DNA of 64,000 nucleotides, taken from assembly GCA_051005695.1 (NCBI GenBank), contig JBPCJC010000038.1, positions 1 through 64,000 of the forward strand. The letters are read 5' to 3'. Positions 20,692 through 30,062 of this stretch are shown piece after piece; the stretch's first letter is position 1, and each line of letters opens with the position of its first letter. Made by a program: the position numbers and the translations under genes. The stretch comes from JACCTI01 sp051005695. Lineage in GTDB: Bacteria; Verrucomicrobiota; Verrucomicrobiia; Chthoniobacterales; UBA10450. The notes under the pieces were generated by a model. It did no database searches. It was not told where the DNA came from and saw only the letters and a program-made list of their open reading frames with translations.

Positions 20692-22382
20692 TGAACCTCC
20701 TCGCCCATCTCTCGCGCGTTTCGAAGAGCGGGAATCACCGACTGAGCCCGTTTCTTCAATCTCTATCGTTCTGTCGCTTTTCGGGTCACAAGTCTTTCAG
20801 GTTGATCGCCGGTATTGCCCTCTTGGGAATGACGGCAATCATTCTAAGTCCTCTTCGCGTTGACGGACAAACTAATCGTTTTTGGCAGGGGGCCTCAGGC
20901 GACCCGTGGAATGTAAGTACGAACTGGACACTTGGGGCGCCTGGTTTTCCTAACGCTCCGGGAGATGGCGCACTCAATATCCAAACGGTCAGTGCGTCGA
21001 CAACGCAGGCAACCGTGGGCGGCGTCACGGTGGGCACGATTGGTCACGATGCGGTGAACGTCAACACGTCGTGGACGATCGGTACTACAACCCCAATTAC
21101 GCTAAACAATCTCGGCGCTGGCGCTATTATTCGGAATACAAACAGCAGCACGGGAGCGAGCAATTTCTTATCTATCACAGGAACAGGAGGACTTATACTG
21201 GCCGACAATTTGACGATTTCGAATACCGGAGGAAGCACTGCCTCTGCGGGCTCGATCAGAATCCAAACACCGATCAGCGGCACCGGCAATATTACCGTTA
21301 GTAACGTGAGCAACAGCGTTACAAATGGTAGTGGCGCCGTGGCTTTTCCAGGTGCCGTGGCTTTTCAAGGCGCGAACACATTTGTCGGAACAACGACTAT
21401 CGCGAAGGGTGAAACTACTTTTAACAACAGCAAGACCTTTAGCGCTGGCCAGATAAACTTGGGTCAAAGCGGGCTGGGCGACGCGAGTTTGGTTTCGACG
21501 GCGAACGACGTGAATCCATCGAATAGTGTGGTTGTGGCCGCTGGGACCGGCGGCACTTCCCTTTTGGGGTCGAGCGGCAACGCGACCTACTCTGGATTAA
21601 TTACGCTGAACGGGAATGTGACGCTGACAAATCTGAATTCGGGAGGCGGCGGCACGACTTCGTATTCAAATACGATTTCAGGCAATGGCGGGGTTAGGGT
21701 CATGGGGCCGGGCACTGCTCTCCTGAGCCACGCCAACACCTTTGTCGGATCGACGACAATCGATAGCGGAACTCTAAACGCCGGCGCCACCAGCGCTCTC
21801 GGCGGCACGTCAAGCGTTACAGTTAACAGCACCGGCACGCTTCTTCTGAGCGGCAGCTTTACAAATAGGATCAACGATGCAGCCACCTTGACGCTCAACG
21901 GCGGCACATTTAAAACAGGAGGTCTTTCCGAAGGCTCGGCTGCGACAGGTGTAGGCGGTGCAGGCGGTGCGGTGGGCGCACTAACCCTGACCATGAATGC
22001 CAACTCGGTTGTGGATTTTACGAATGGCAGCGGCAGCAAGTTGGTTTTTCAAAATTTCAGTCTTGCTTCGGGAACCGCCATTACCATTGCGCATTGGACG
22101 GGCACTGCGAACATAAATGGATCGGACCAACTCTTATTCGCCAGCAACCCGGGGTACACCCTGGCTGACTTGGCTAATGTTCAGTTTACTACTGATGCGG
22201 GAACTAACTTCGCACGCGGAGCGCAATTAATTAATTTTAACGGCTACTCTGAACTCGTTCCCGTTCCCGAACCAAGCACATGGGCGGCGGGCATCCTGAC
22301 AGTACTGGCACTCGGCTACACGCAGCGGCGGCGGCTCAGTCGCGCTTTTACGCTGGCTTCGCGCAGTAGTCGTCAGGCTTAG
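20692..22382 (+). CDS. PEP-CTERM autotransporter-repeat surface protein 2
   Basis: About 563 residues from a TTG at 20692; the frame is open back to 20319, but that part overlaps the antitoxin gene and a repeat. The hydrophobic signal FRLIAGIALLGMTAIILSP precedes TNRFWQGASGDPWNVSTNW. The body has autotransporter beta-strand repeats (GAVAFQGANTFVGTTTIAKG, STTIDSGTLNAGATSALGG). It ends VPVPEPSTWAAG plus a hydrophobic helix and RRR. The start is the weakest point: the only nearby ATG (20829) falls inside the signal helix. The 5' flank (ACTGAGCCCGTTTCTTC) resembles that of protein 1, and the 3' 180 coding bases are almost identical, consistent with tandem duplication. Confidence 0.85.
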
Positions 22383-22592
22383 ACTGCTTAGACTCTCCTC
22401 ATACTAACGCGGCGTGAGGCGCTCCGATTCGGGATGACGCGCTTTTCTTCGCACTGGCAATCCTTTCTCGAAATCCCCGAGGGGGCTCAGGTTCGTCCAG
22501 AAGGAGTTCACGCCACGGCGCTAAGGTCGCCAAGGTTTTCTGAGATAAATTCAATCCAGCGTTGCGTCCTTTGCGCCCGTCGCGTGAGGTTC
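22200..22592. repeat. Direct duplication of the 3' end of the PEP-CTERM gene (copy 2)
   Basis: The partner of 19361-19752, including a family B repeat at 22508-22592 with the same interior (GTTTTCTGAGATAAATTC). A small internal duplication of TTAGACT is present after the stop. Confidence 0.85.
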
Positions 22593-22613
22593 TCTTTTTG
22601 GCTTCCCCTCGGA

Positions 22614-22865
22614 GTCTCACGCCACGGTCGCCAAGGTTTCTGCGCCGGTGAGTGCCCCTCCCGGGCCTCGGCGTAGAGGGAATTGTTGGTGAGCGAACCG
22701 GTGGCTGATCTATTCTAAGCGGCGTGACGACAGCGCTCGACGAAATTTATCGCGATCCGGCCATCCTCGACCGCGCTATTTCGCGCAGATGAGGAAAGCC
22801 TCACGCCAAGGTCGCAACGGTCGCTAAGGTTCTCTCTCTCTCTCTCTGCGATAAGTCCAGCCGGT
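22614..22865. repeat. Family B repeat fragments and a CT microsatellite
   Basis: A half unit (CTCACGCCACGGTCGCCAAGG) at 22614-22640 and another unit at 22797-22865 in which the interior has become a CT microsatellite, (CT)8-9 at about 22833-22850. Between them lie unremarkable bases; no gene is evident in 22383-22926. Confidence 0.7.
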
Positions 22866-22926
22866 CGGATAACGTCAAGGGTTCTCAGGAGTTGCGCATC
22901 GAGTCAGCGCGGCGGGTTCGACTCGC

Positions 22927-23112
22927 CTAGCCTTCGGATTCTTCGGCGCGCTTGCGGCTGGCTTGCAGAGTAAGCGAAAGCGTCTCCGCTTCTTCCAACC
23001 ATTCGAGCTTCTCGCGGAAGGTGAGCCGACGATCCAGGAGACGATCGAGATCACGACTGCCTTCGGAAGTTCCCCAGCGCCAGTCTGGCTTGATCGGTTC
23101 CGGCGAACTCAT
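22927..23112 (-). CDS. Small helical protein paired with a nucleotidyltransferase
   Basis: A 61-residue highly charged protein (RDLDRLLDRRLTFREKLEWLEEAETLSLTL), predicted to be a single helical hairpin. Its ATG overlaps the stop of the nucleotidyltransferase gene by 4 bp (23109-23112), so the two are translated together. Short genes of this kind accompany nucleotidyltransferases of the AbiEii/DUF6036 class; its role as the other half of a toxin-antitoxin pair is inferred. Confidence 0.75.
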   Translation of the reverse strand: MSSPEPIKPDWRWGTSEGSRDLDRLLDRRLTFREKLEWLEEAETLSLTLQASRKRAEESEG

Positions 23113-23600
23113 CGCATGCGCTCTAATTCAGCGATATCGGTAAGGTCCTGCGGCCGGGCGGCGGTGCGTTTCATTTCCAGTAAGGTCGCGAGGGATACTA
23201 CAGGCGCCTTAACTCCTGGGCAAACTTCTAGCACGCTCGCCGCCCGCGATTCCTCGGCGAAAACAAATGGCTCGTAAACAAAGATATCTACCGGTGTCCG
23301 GCGATGGTCATCGCTCCAAAGTTTTAGGACGATCATCTGCTTCTCCCGTCGCCACCGGTCTCTGGTTTCTGCATCAGCGAACGCCTCGGGCTTTGCCGGG
23401 ATCGCCATCCGGTAACCGATCGCTAGAAGGGTGTTGAGTCCTAAGGCGGCATTGGCAGGATCGAGCCCGAGGACAATATCCACATCGCGCGTCAGCCGGA
23501 CAAAACCGTGCGCGTTCACGGCGAGTCCGCCAACGATGAGGTATTGCACCTTGGCTTCATTCAATGCCCTGACGATCGCTTCAACGCTGCGGACTTCCAT
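23109..23600 (-). CDS. AbiEii/DUF6036-like nucleotidyltransferase
   Basis: A 163-residue protein with the nucleotidyltransferase core YLIVGGLAVNAHGFVRLTRDVDIVL (residues 20-44: the GG helix turn and DVD metal ligands) and a second acidic strand in TPVDIFVYEPF. Proteins of this type act as toxin or antitoxin partners in AbiE-like and related modules. It precedes and overlaps the 61-residue helical protein. It is the fourth nucleotidyltransferase- or PIN-based module in the first 24 kb. Confidence 0.82.
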   Translation of the reverse strand: MEVRSVEAIVRALNEAKVQYLIVGGLAVNAHGFVRLTRDVDIVLGLDPANAALGLNTLLAIGYRMAIPAKPEAFADAETRDRWRREKQMIVLKLWSDDHRRTPVDIFVYEPFVFAEESRAASVLEVCPGVKAPVVSLATLLEMKRTAARPQDLTDIAELERMR

Positions 23601-23611
23601 GGGGGGAAAAT

Positions 23612-24490
23612 TTAGAAGCGCAGGTGTTTCACCGTTAAGCCGTGATTAATCAATTCGGTCAGCGAATCGATCCCGATGCGCAGATGGATTTCCATGAACT
23701 TCGAGGTCACGATTTCGTCGCTCATCGCGGTCTTGACGCCTTCGGGCACCATCGGTTGATCGGAGACTAACAAGAGCGCGCCGGTGGGAATTTCGTTGTG
23801 GAAACCGGTGATGAAGATGGTCGCGGTCTCCATGTCGATGCCCATGCAACGAATGCGGGCGAGATGTTTCTTGAAGGCTTCATCGTGTTCCCAGACGCGG
23901 CGGTTAGTGGTGTAGACGGTGCCGGTCCAATAATCGCGCCCGTGATTGCGGATGGTGGTGGAGATGGCTTTCTGGAGGGAGAATGCAGGCAGCGCGGGGA
24001 CTTCCGGCGGGAAGTAATCGGTCGAGGTGCCCTCGCCCCGGATGGCGGCGATCGGCAGGATGAGGTCGCCGAGTTTGTTTTTCTTTTTCAGTCCGCCGCA
24101 TTTGCCGAGGAAGAGAACGGCTTTGGGCCGGGTGGCGCTGAGCAAGTCCATAACGGTGGCGGCGCTGGCGCTGCCCATGCCGAAATTCAGAATCGTAATC
24201 CCGTTGGCGGTGGCGTTCGGCATCGGCCGATCGGCTCCGCGCACTTCGACGCCGTAGGCGGCGGCGAAGAGGCTGACGTAATTGGCGAAGTTGACCAGAA
24301 GGACATACTTCGAAAAATCTTTCGCCGCGGTGCCGGTATAACGCGGGAGCCAGTTAGCGACGATGTCGGCTTTGGTTTTCATCATCTGCGCTCGGCGAAA
24401 AAAACGCTCGCACGCCTCTGAAGTAATCAGGGTATTGGCTTGGTGTAGATCAAAAATGTGCGGTTGGGCAACAGACACGCTCGCGGTCAC
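23612..24490 (-). CDS. amn: AMP nucleosidase
   Basis: A 292-residue nucleoside-phosphorylase-fold enzyme that hydrolyses AMP to adenine and ribose 5-phosphate. Family landmarks are ILNFGMGSASAATVMDLL, the VLFLGKCGGLKKKNKLGDLILP loop, the MGIDMETATIFITG segment near the active site (Met-Glu binding ribose) and LLLVSDQPMVPEG. The length matches the short form that lacks the regulatory N-terminal domain of the Escherichia coli enzyme. Start ATG 24490. It ends 12 bp before the nucleotidyltransferase gene start on the same strand. Confidence 0.93.
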   Translation of the reverse strand: MTASVSVAQPHIFDLHQANTLITSEACERFFRRAQMMKTKADIVANWLPRYTGTAAKDFSKYVLLVNFANYVSLFAAAYGVEVRGADRPMPNATANGITILNFGMGSASAATVMDLLSATRPKAVLFLGKCGGLKKKNKLGDLILPIAAIRGEGTSTDYFPPEVPALPAFSLQKAISTTIRNHGRDYWTGTVYTTNRRVWEHDEAFKKHLARIRCMGIDMETATIFITGFHNEIPTGALLLVSDQPMVPEGVKTAMSDEIVTSKFMEIHLRIGIDSLTELINHGLTVKHLRF

Positions 24491-24499
24491 GCCGCGCGA

Positions 24500-24870
24500 A
24501 TTCGCAATACCGATCTACTCGCACAGCTTCCGCTTAGCAGCATTTCCGGCGAGGGAGATGTGCACACCGACATGGCGGTGACCAGCACCGGCACCGGCAA
24601 GATGGGAAACAACGCCGGCTCCTCACCGATCGTTTGCGAAGTGGTCAATGCCGGCGTGGAGCGCGCGGGCGACGATCTCAGCGTGACCTTCCCCACCGTT
24701 TTCGCGAAGCGCTACCGGCTAGAACGGAGCGACGACGGGCTGGCCAGCCTGGTCGACCTTGACCGACAACATCTTCGGCGCCGGCCAGCGGGTGACCGTG
24801 ACCGATTTCGCGGTAACCGATCAGGTGAACAAACGCTTCTACCGTTTCGCGCGCGCCTTAATTCGCCGAC
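24500..24870 (+). pseudogene. C-terminal fragment of a secreted surface protein
   Basis: One frame gives FPTVFAKRYRLERSDDG; after a shift near 24740 another gives WSTLTDNIFGAGQRVTVTDF and NKRFYRFARAL. Together this matches the RLERSDDL, W-T-V-x-DNI-x-G-T-G, VTD, KRFYRV closing module of large verrucomicrobial surface proteins. No start, signal or anchor survives, so it is a decayed remnant upstream of icd. It lies in frame with icd and gives a spurious long extension of it. Confidence 0.6.
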
Positions 24871-24916
24871 CATTTTCCTCTTTGCACTCCGCGGATTTTG
24901 CTCACAGTCTGGCTCT

Positions 24917-26230
24917 ATGCCGTACAAAAATTTAACCCCGCCCGCGGGCGATAAAATTTCGATCTCTCAGGGAAAACTGACCGTGCCCGATCGGCCGGTA
25001 ATTCCCTTCATTCGCGGCGACGGCACCGGGCCGGATATTTGGGCGGCGAGCGTGCGGGTGATGGACGCCGCGGTGGAGAAGGCTTTCGGCGGCCAAAAAA
25101 AGATTTCCTGGTTCGAGGTTTTCGCTGGGCAGACGGCGAAGGATAAATTCGATGAGTGGCTGCCAGAGGACACGGTGGCGGCGTTCCGAGAATATCTGGT
25201 CGGGATTAAAGGTCCCCTAACGACACCAGTGGGCGGCGGGATCAGCTCGCTCAATGTCGCGCTCCGGCAGATGCTCGATCTTTTTGTTTGCCTGCGGCCG
25301 GTACAATATTTTCAAGGCGTCCCCTCGCCGGTAAAACGCCCGGAGAAGGTCGACATGATCATCTTCCGCGAAAACACCGAGGACATTTACGCGGGCATCG
25401 AGTGGGCCGCGGGCACGCCGGAAGCGACGAAGGTGCTCGGGTTTTTGGAGAAGGAATTTCCCAAGCAATTCAGCAAAGTTCGCTTCGGCACGAAAGAGAA
25501 GGCGGCGGAGTTTTGGAAATCGGTTGGCGCCCCGGAGAAGGACGACGTCATGGTCGGCGTGGGGATCAAACCGGTCAGCCGCTCGGGCAGTGTGCGCTTG
25601 ATTCACAGCGCGATCAGTTACGCGATCAAAAATCAGCGCAAGAGTGTGACCATGGTGCACAAGGGCAACATCATGAAATTTACTGAGGGCGCGTTTCGCG
25701 ATTGGGGTTACGAGATCGCGAAGAGTTATTTCGGCGCGGAAGAAATCGACGGCGGACCGTGGTGCAAAATACCCGCGGGTAAACCGGGCGCGGGTATTGT
25801 CATTAAAGATGCGATCGCCGACATCACCCTCCAGCAGGTGCTGACCCGGCCGGAAGATTTTGACGTCATCGCGACGCTGAATTTAAACGGTGATTACCTG
25901 AGCGACGCGCTCGCGGCGCAGGTCGGCGGGATCGGCATCGCGCCCGGCGGCAACATCAATTACATCACCGGCCACGCAGTCTTCGAAGCGACCCACGGGA
26001 CCGCGCCGAAGTATGCGAACCAGGACAAAGTGAACCCGGGTTCGGTGATTCTCTCCGGCGAAATGATGTTCCGCTACCTGGGCTGGAACGAAGTCGCGGA
26101 CATGATCATCAAGGGCCTGAACGGGGCGATCGCGAGCAAACGCGTGACCTATGATTTCGCGCGCCTGATGGAGGGCGCGACCGAGATCAAATGCTCCGAG
26201 TTCGGCCAGAATGTGATCGACCACATGTAG
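24917..26230 (+). CDS. icd: NADP-dependent isocitrate dehydrogenase
   Basis: 437 residues from ATG 24917 (MPYKNLTPPAGDKIS), the family N-terminus. It oxidatively decarboxylates isocitrate to 2-oxoglutarate in the TCA cycle. Landmarks: PVIPFIRGDGTGPDIW, the isocitrate-binding ISSLNVALRQMLDLFVCLRP (S-x-N-x2-R), FRENTEDIYAGIEW, VTMVHKGNIMKFTEG with the catalytic Lys, NLNGDYLSDALAAQVGG with the metal-binding Asp, and ATHGTAPKYA at the coenzyme site. It is followed by pgi after 21 bp. Confidence 0.96.
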   Translation: MPYKNLTPPAGDKISISQGKLTVPDRPVIPFIRGDGTGPDIWAASVRVMDAAVEKAFGGQKKISWFEVFAGQTAKDKFDEWLPEDTVAAFREYLVGIKGPLTTPVGGGISSLNVALRQMLDLFVCLRPVQYFQGVPSPVKRPEKVDMIIFRENTEDIYAGIEWAAGTPEATKVLGFLEKEFPKQFSKVRFGTKEKAAEFWKSVGAPEKDDVMVGVGIKPVSRSGSVRLIHSAISYAIKNQRKSVTMVHKGNIMKFTEGAFRDWGYEIAKSYFGAEEIDGGPWCKIPAGKPGAGIVIKDAIADITLQQVLTRPEDFDVIATLNLNGDYLSDALAAQVGGIGIAPGGNINYITGHAVFEATHGTAPKYANQDKVNPGSVILSGEMMFRYLGWNEVADMIIKGLNGAIASKRVTYDFARLMEGATEIKCSEFGQNVIDHM

Positions 26231-26251
26231 TCGCCCGGTAAAGTTGGCTCG

Positions 26252-27802
26252 ATGAGCACCTCGCTCTGGTCGCGTTTCCAGGAACATTTCCTCGCCTACG
26301 AGGATCTCGGGTTCTCGATCGATATCAGCCGGATGCGGTTCGCGGATGATTTTCTCGCGCAGATGCAAGCGCGCGCGCAGGCCGCCTTCGTGGCGATGCG
26401 CCAGCTGGAAGCGGGGGCGATCGCAAACCCCGATGAGGGGCGAATGGTCGGGCACTACTGGCTGCGCGCGCCGGAGCTCGCGCCTAACGAGCAGTTGCGC
26501 GCGGAAATTGTCGAGACGAACCAGCGGATTAAGAAATTCGCCGCGCAGGTGCACGCGGAAAGCCGCTTTCGCCATTTGCTCCTGATCGGCATCGGCGGCT
26601 CCGCCCTGGGCCCGCAATTTGTCTCCGATGCCCTAACGAGTGCAGCGGACGCGCTCCAGATTCATTTTTTCGACAACACCGATCCGGACGGCTTTGATCG
26701 CGTGCTCGCGCAAATCGGCGACGAACTCGCGGCGACTTTGGTGGTGGTGATTTCCAAGTCTGGCGGGACGAAGGAAACGCGCAACGGGATGCTCGAAGCA
26801 GCGGCCGCTTTCGAAGCCAAGGGTTTGGATTTCGGGAAACACGCGGTCGCGGTCACCGGGATCGAGAGCGAGCTCGATCAGTACGCGAAGCAGCACCAAT
26901 GGCTCGCACGTTTTCCGATGTTCGATTGGATCGGCGGCCGCACTTCGGTGATGAGCGCGGTCGGCCTGTTGCCAGCGGCGTTGCAGGGTTTTGATATTGA
27001 TCAATTCCTTGCCGGCGCGGCCGCGATGGACACGCACACGCGCGAAAAAACAGTGGCCACGAATGCCGCCATGCTTCTGGCCTTGATGTGGTTTTATGCC
27101 GGGAATGGGCGCGGCGAAAAAGACATGGTCGTGCTCCCGTACAAGGATCGGCTAATGCTCTTCAGCCGTTATCTGCAGCAGCTGGTCATGGAGTCGTTAG
27201 GCAAAGAAAAAGACCTCGATGGCAAAGTGGTCCATCAGGGAATTGCGGTCTACGGAAACAAGGGCTCCACCGATCAGCACGCTTACGTGCAGCAATTGCG
27301 CGATGGCGTGCTCAATTTTTTCATCACCTTCATCGAAGTGCGGCGGGATCGCGCGCGTCCTCGGTTCGAAGTCGAAAATGGCGTGACCAGCGGCGATTAT
27401 CTGCAGGGCTTTCTGCGCGGCACTCGCACCGCTCTTTTCGAGAGCGGGCGCGAGTCGATCACCCTGAGTATTTCGGAAGTGAACGCTTTCAACATTGGAA
27501 TGCTGATCGCGCTTTACGAACGCGCGGTCGGATTCTACGGCTCGCTCGTGAACGTGAATGCCTACCACCAGCCAGGTGTGGAAGCCGGCAAGAAAGCGGC
27601 CACGAAAATCTTGGAATTGCAGGGCGCAGTCAGCCAGGAAATGGCCGGCAAAAAAGGACAGAGTGCGGAAGAAATTGCGCGCGCCCTCAAGGCCGATCCC
27701 GAGGAAGTTTACCACGTGCTCCGTCATCTCGCGGCGAACGACGCGAGCACGCGAAGCGCGGGCGAAACGCCGGCGGAAGATAAATTCTCCGCGACTGCGT
27801 GA
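26252..27802 (+). CDS. pgi: Glucose-6-phosphate isomerase
   Basis: 516 residues of the SIS-fold phosphoglucose isomerase: LLIGIGGSALGPQFVSDAL, VVVISKSGGTKETRNGM, the GGRTSVMSAVGLLP signature, then VLPYKDRLMLFSRYLQQLVMESLGK (catalytic Glu) and GNKGSTDQHAYVQQL (catalytic His). It interconverts glucose 6-phosphate and fructose 6-phosphate. A C-terminal segment of about 50 residues (EIARALKADPEEVYHVLRHL) resembles a small helical winged domain not present in the enteric enzyme. Probably co-transcribed with icd. Confidence 0.95.
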   Translation: MSTSLWSRFQEHFLAYEDLGFSIDISRMRFADDFLAQMQARAQAAFVAMRQLEAGAIANPDEGRMVGHYWLRAPELAPNEQLRAEIVETNQRIKKFAAQVHAESRFRHLLLIGIGGSALGPQFVSDALTSAADALQIHFFDNTDPDGFDRVLAQIGDELAATLVVVISKSGGTKETRNGMLEAAAAFEAKGLDFGKHAVAVTGIESELDQYAKQHQWLARFPMFDWIGGRTSVMSAVGLLPAALQGFDIDQFLAGAAAMDTHTREKTVATNAAMLLALMWFYAGNGRGEKDMVVLPYKDRLMLFSRYLQQLVMESLGKEKDLDGKVVHQGIAVYGNKGSTDQHAYVQQLRDGVLNFFITFIEVRRDRARPRFEVENGVTSGDYLQGFLRGTRTALFESGRESITLSISEVNAFNIGMLIALYERAVGFYGSLVNVNAYHQPGVEAGKKAATKILELQGAVSQEMAGKKGQSAEEIARALKADPEEVYHVLRHLAANDASTRSAGETPAEDKFSATA

Positions 27803-27846
27803 CGGGCGAGGCTGGGTGCGATAGTATCGCTCTTCCGCCATCGCCG

Positions 27847-28554
27847 ATGTCCGAATCCGTTCCCGAGTCCGAAGCTGCCGAGTTGCGCCTGCCGATGCGG
27901 GATGTCGTGCGCTTCGTGAGTCAGCTCAGCCACGATCTGCGCAACCACTTGAACGCCGCCGAGCTGCAATCGGCCTACGTAAACGAGCTGGCGGAAGACG
28001 CCGAACTGAAAAGCGAACTGCAACGTCTGCGCGGAATGCTGGGTGAAATGGGCGGCACCCTCCATCGCCTGATGCATTCCCTGGCGCCGGCGAAACTGAC
28101 CGAGATGCCCTACGACGCGGAATCTTTCGTCCAGGATTTGCAGCAAAAATTGACCGCGCAGTTCGCGGAGGAAAGCCGCGCGATCGACTGGACGGTGAAG
28201 GGCGAGAGCGCAAATTTCGAGATTGATCCGCAGTTACTTCAGGAAGCATTCCTGCAAATTTTCACGAACGCATTTCAGCACGGACGCAGCCCCGGTCAGC
28301 TCGGCGCCGAGGCGGAAGTGAAAGGGCGCGAGTTCGTTTTTACTTTGCGCGAACCCAAGCAAACTTTCGCGGCCGCGACGGCTAACTGGGGACGCGAACC
28401 GTTCCATCACGTGGGCCACGGGCATTATGGTCTTGGCCTGCACCGGGTGCGGAATATCATCGAAGCCCATCGCGGGCGAATGACTGTGCGTTATGATCAA
28501 CCCTCCGCCTCACTGGTTACCGTTGTCACGATTCCCCTGGCTGAAGCTGGTTAA
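27847..28554 (+). CDS. Soluble sensor histidine kinase without a sensor domain
   Basis: 235 residues. The H-box is VSQLSHDLRNHLNAAEL with phospho-acceptor His29, the N-box LLQEAFLQIFTNAFQHG and the G-box HGHYGLGLHRVRNIIEAHRG. There is no transmembrane segment or recognisable sensor domain, so it must read an intracellular signal or partner protein. ATG 27847 is preferred over an ATG at 27799 that overlaps pgi. The response regulator gene begins 51 bp downstream, giving a two-component pair. Confidence 0.9.
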   Translation: MSESVPESEAAELRLPMRDVVRFVSQLSHDLRNHLNAAELQSAYVNELAEDAELKSELQRLRGMLGEMGGTLHRLMHSLAPAKLTEMPYDAESFVQDLQQKLTAQFAEESRAIDWTVKGESANFEIDPQLLQEAFLQIFTNAFQHGRSPGQLGAEAEVKGREFVFTLREPKQTFAAATANWGREPFHHVGHGHYGLGLHRVRNIIEAHRGRMTVRYDQPSASLVTVVTIPLAEAG

Positions 28555-28605
28555 CGTTTCGGATCCGACGCGCGCGCGGATCGCACTCGTTAGGCGGCGT
28601 TGCTC

Positions 28606-30000
28606 ATGAGCGCAGAGAACCGTCGCATCCTCGTCATCGACGACGAGCGCCCGATCCTGCTCACGGTGGAAGCGCTCCTCGGTCGTCACGGTTATCAACC
28701 AGAAACGGCCGCGACGGCCGCGCACGGTTTGCGCGCGATGAAAAATAATTCGCCCGCAGTGGTCTTGCTCGATCTGCAATTACCGGACGCGGACGGCTTG
28801 GAAATGCTCGGGCAGATCAAGCGCGAACATCCGGAGACGCAGGTGATCATCCTGACGGCGCACGATTCCCTGAACAACGCGATCGAATCGATCAAGCGCG
28901 GGGCCTATCATTTCATCAGCAAACCGTACGCGCCGGAAGAGCTCCTGAGCTTGATCGAGAAGGCGCTCGAAAAACAATCGCTCTTGCGCGAGACCGAGCA
29001 GCTGCGCGCGAAAACCCAGCAACTCGAAAAGCGTCTCGAGATTGCCGAGACGAAACTCGCGCCCGTCTTCAAGAGCAAGGCGATGCAGGAAATCCACGAG
29101 CTGATCGGCGCGATGGCACCTTCGGAAGCGAACGTCCTCATCACTGGCGAGAGCGGCGTGGGCAAGGAAGTGATCGCCAATGTCATCCATAGCCGGAGCC
29201 GGCGCGCGGCCCGGCCGATGGTGAAGTTAAATTGCGCGGCTTTCCCGCAGGCGATGATCGAGTCGGAACTGTTCGGTTACGTCAAAGGCGCCTTCACCGG
29301 AGCGGTCAATGATTTCCAGGGAATGATCGCGGAGGCGAACGGGAGCACGTTGTTCCTCGACGAAATTTCCGAGATGCCGCCGGACTTGCAGACGCGATTT
29401 TTGCGCGTCTTGCAGGAGCGCGAGTACCGGCCGCTCGGAAGCACGAAAACTTTGAAGGCAGACTTCCGAGTCGTCGCGGCAACTAATCGCCCGATCACGC
29501 AAGCGCTCGCGGAGAATCGTCTGCGGGCCGATCTTTATTATCGGCTGAACACTTTTCAGATCGAAATCCCGCCCCTGCGCGAACGGAAGGAAGATATCCC
29601 GCCGCTGGTCGCTTCCTTCGTCAAAAGATTCGCGCAAGAGCTCGGCAAACCGGAGCCAAAGATTACCCCGGAAGCCTTTCAGAAATTGCTCGATTACAGT
29701 TGGCGCGGGAACGTGCGCGAACTGCAAAACGCGATGGAGTACGCAGTCGTGCTTTCACGCCAGGAGCAAATTGGAACGAAAGAATTACCGGCGGAAGTGC
29801 AGCTGCCGCCCGCGCTGCAAAACGGCGAGCGCTGCAAACCCGCCACCGGCGGCGTGCAAAGTCTCGATGACCTCGAGCGCAACGCGATCCTGCAGGCGCT
29901 CGCGCAATGCCACGGGAACAAAAAAAAGGCAGCGCAGGTTTTGGGAATCCAGCGGCCGACGCTTTACAACAAGATGAAGCGTTACGCGATCGAGCTCTAA
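28606..30000 (+). CDS. NtrC-family sigma-54-dependent response regulator
   Basis: 464 residues in three parts: receiver domain (IDDE near 11-14, phospho-acceptor Asp56 in LLDLQLP, Lys in FISKPYAP), an AAA+ sigma-54 activator domain (GESGVGKE Walker A, ELFGYVKGAFTGA loop contacting sigma-54, STLFLDEISEMP Walker B, R-finger region LRADLYYRLNTF) and a C-terminal Fis-type helix-turn-helix (NKKKAAQVLGIQRPTLYNKMKR). The kinase at 27847-28554 is its likely partner. glnD follows after 62 bp, which fits nitrogen regulation, though NtrC relatives control many processes. ATG 28606 is used; ATG 28600 is also possible. Confidence 0.93.
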   Translation: MSAENRRILVIDDERPILLTVEALLGRHGYQPETAATAAHGLRAMKNNSPAVVLLDLQLPDADGLEMLGQIKREHPETQVIILTAHDSLNNAIESIKRGAYHFISKPYAPEELLSLIEKALEKQSLLRETEQLRAKTQQLEKRLEIAETKLAPVFKSKAMQEIHELIGAMAPSEANVLITGESGVGKEVIANVIHSRSRRAARPMVKLNCAAFPQAMIESELFGYVKGAFTGAVNDFQGMIAEANGSTLFLDEISEMPPDLQTRFLRVLQEREYRPLGSTKTLKADFRVVAATNRPITQALAENRLRADLYYRLNTFQIEIPPLRERKEDIPPLVASFVKRFAQELGKPEPKITPEAFQKLLDYSWRGNVRELQNAMEYAVVLSRQEQIGTKELPAEVQLPPALQNGERCKPATGGVQSLDDLERNAILQALAQCHGNKKKAAQVLGIQRPTLYNKMKRYAIEL

Positions 30001-30062
30001 GCGATTCGCGAGCTGCGGCGGCGTGACGTAAGTTTTCCGGCGGCGCGATCGTCGCGACTCGC

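Noticed and set aside
22833..22850. CT microsatellite considered as a phase-variable switch
   Set aside because: It lies in a family B repeat outside any gene or recognisable promoter.
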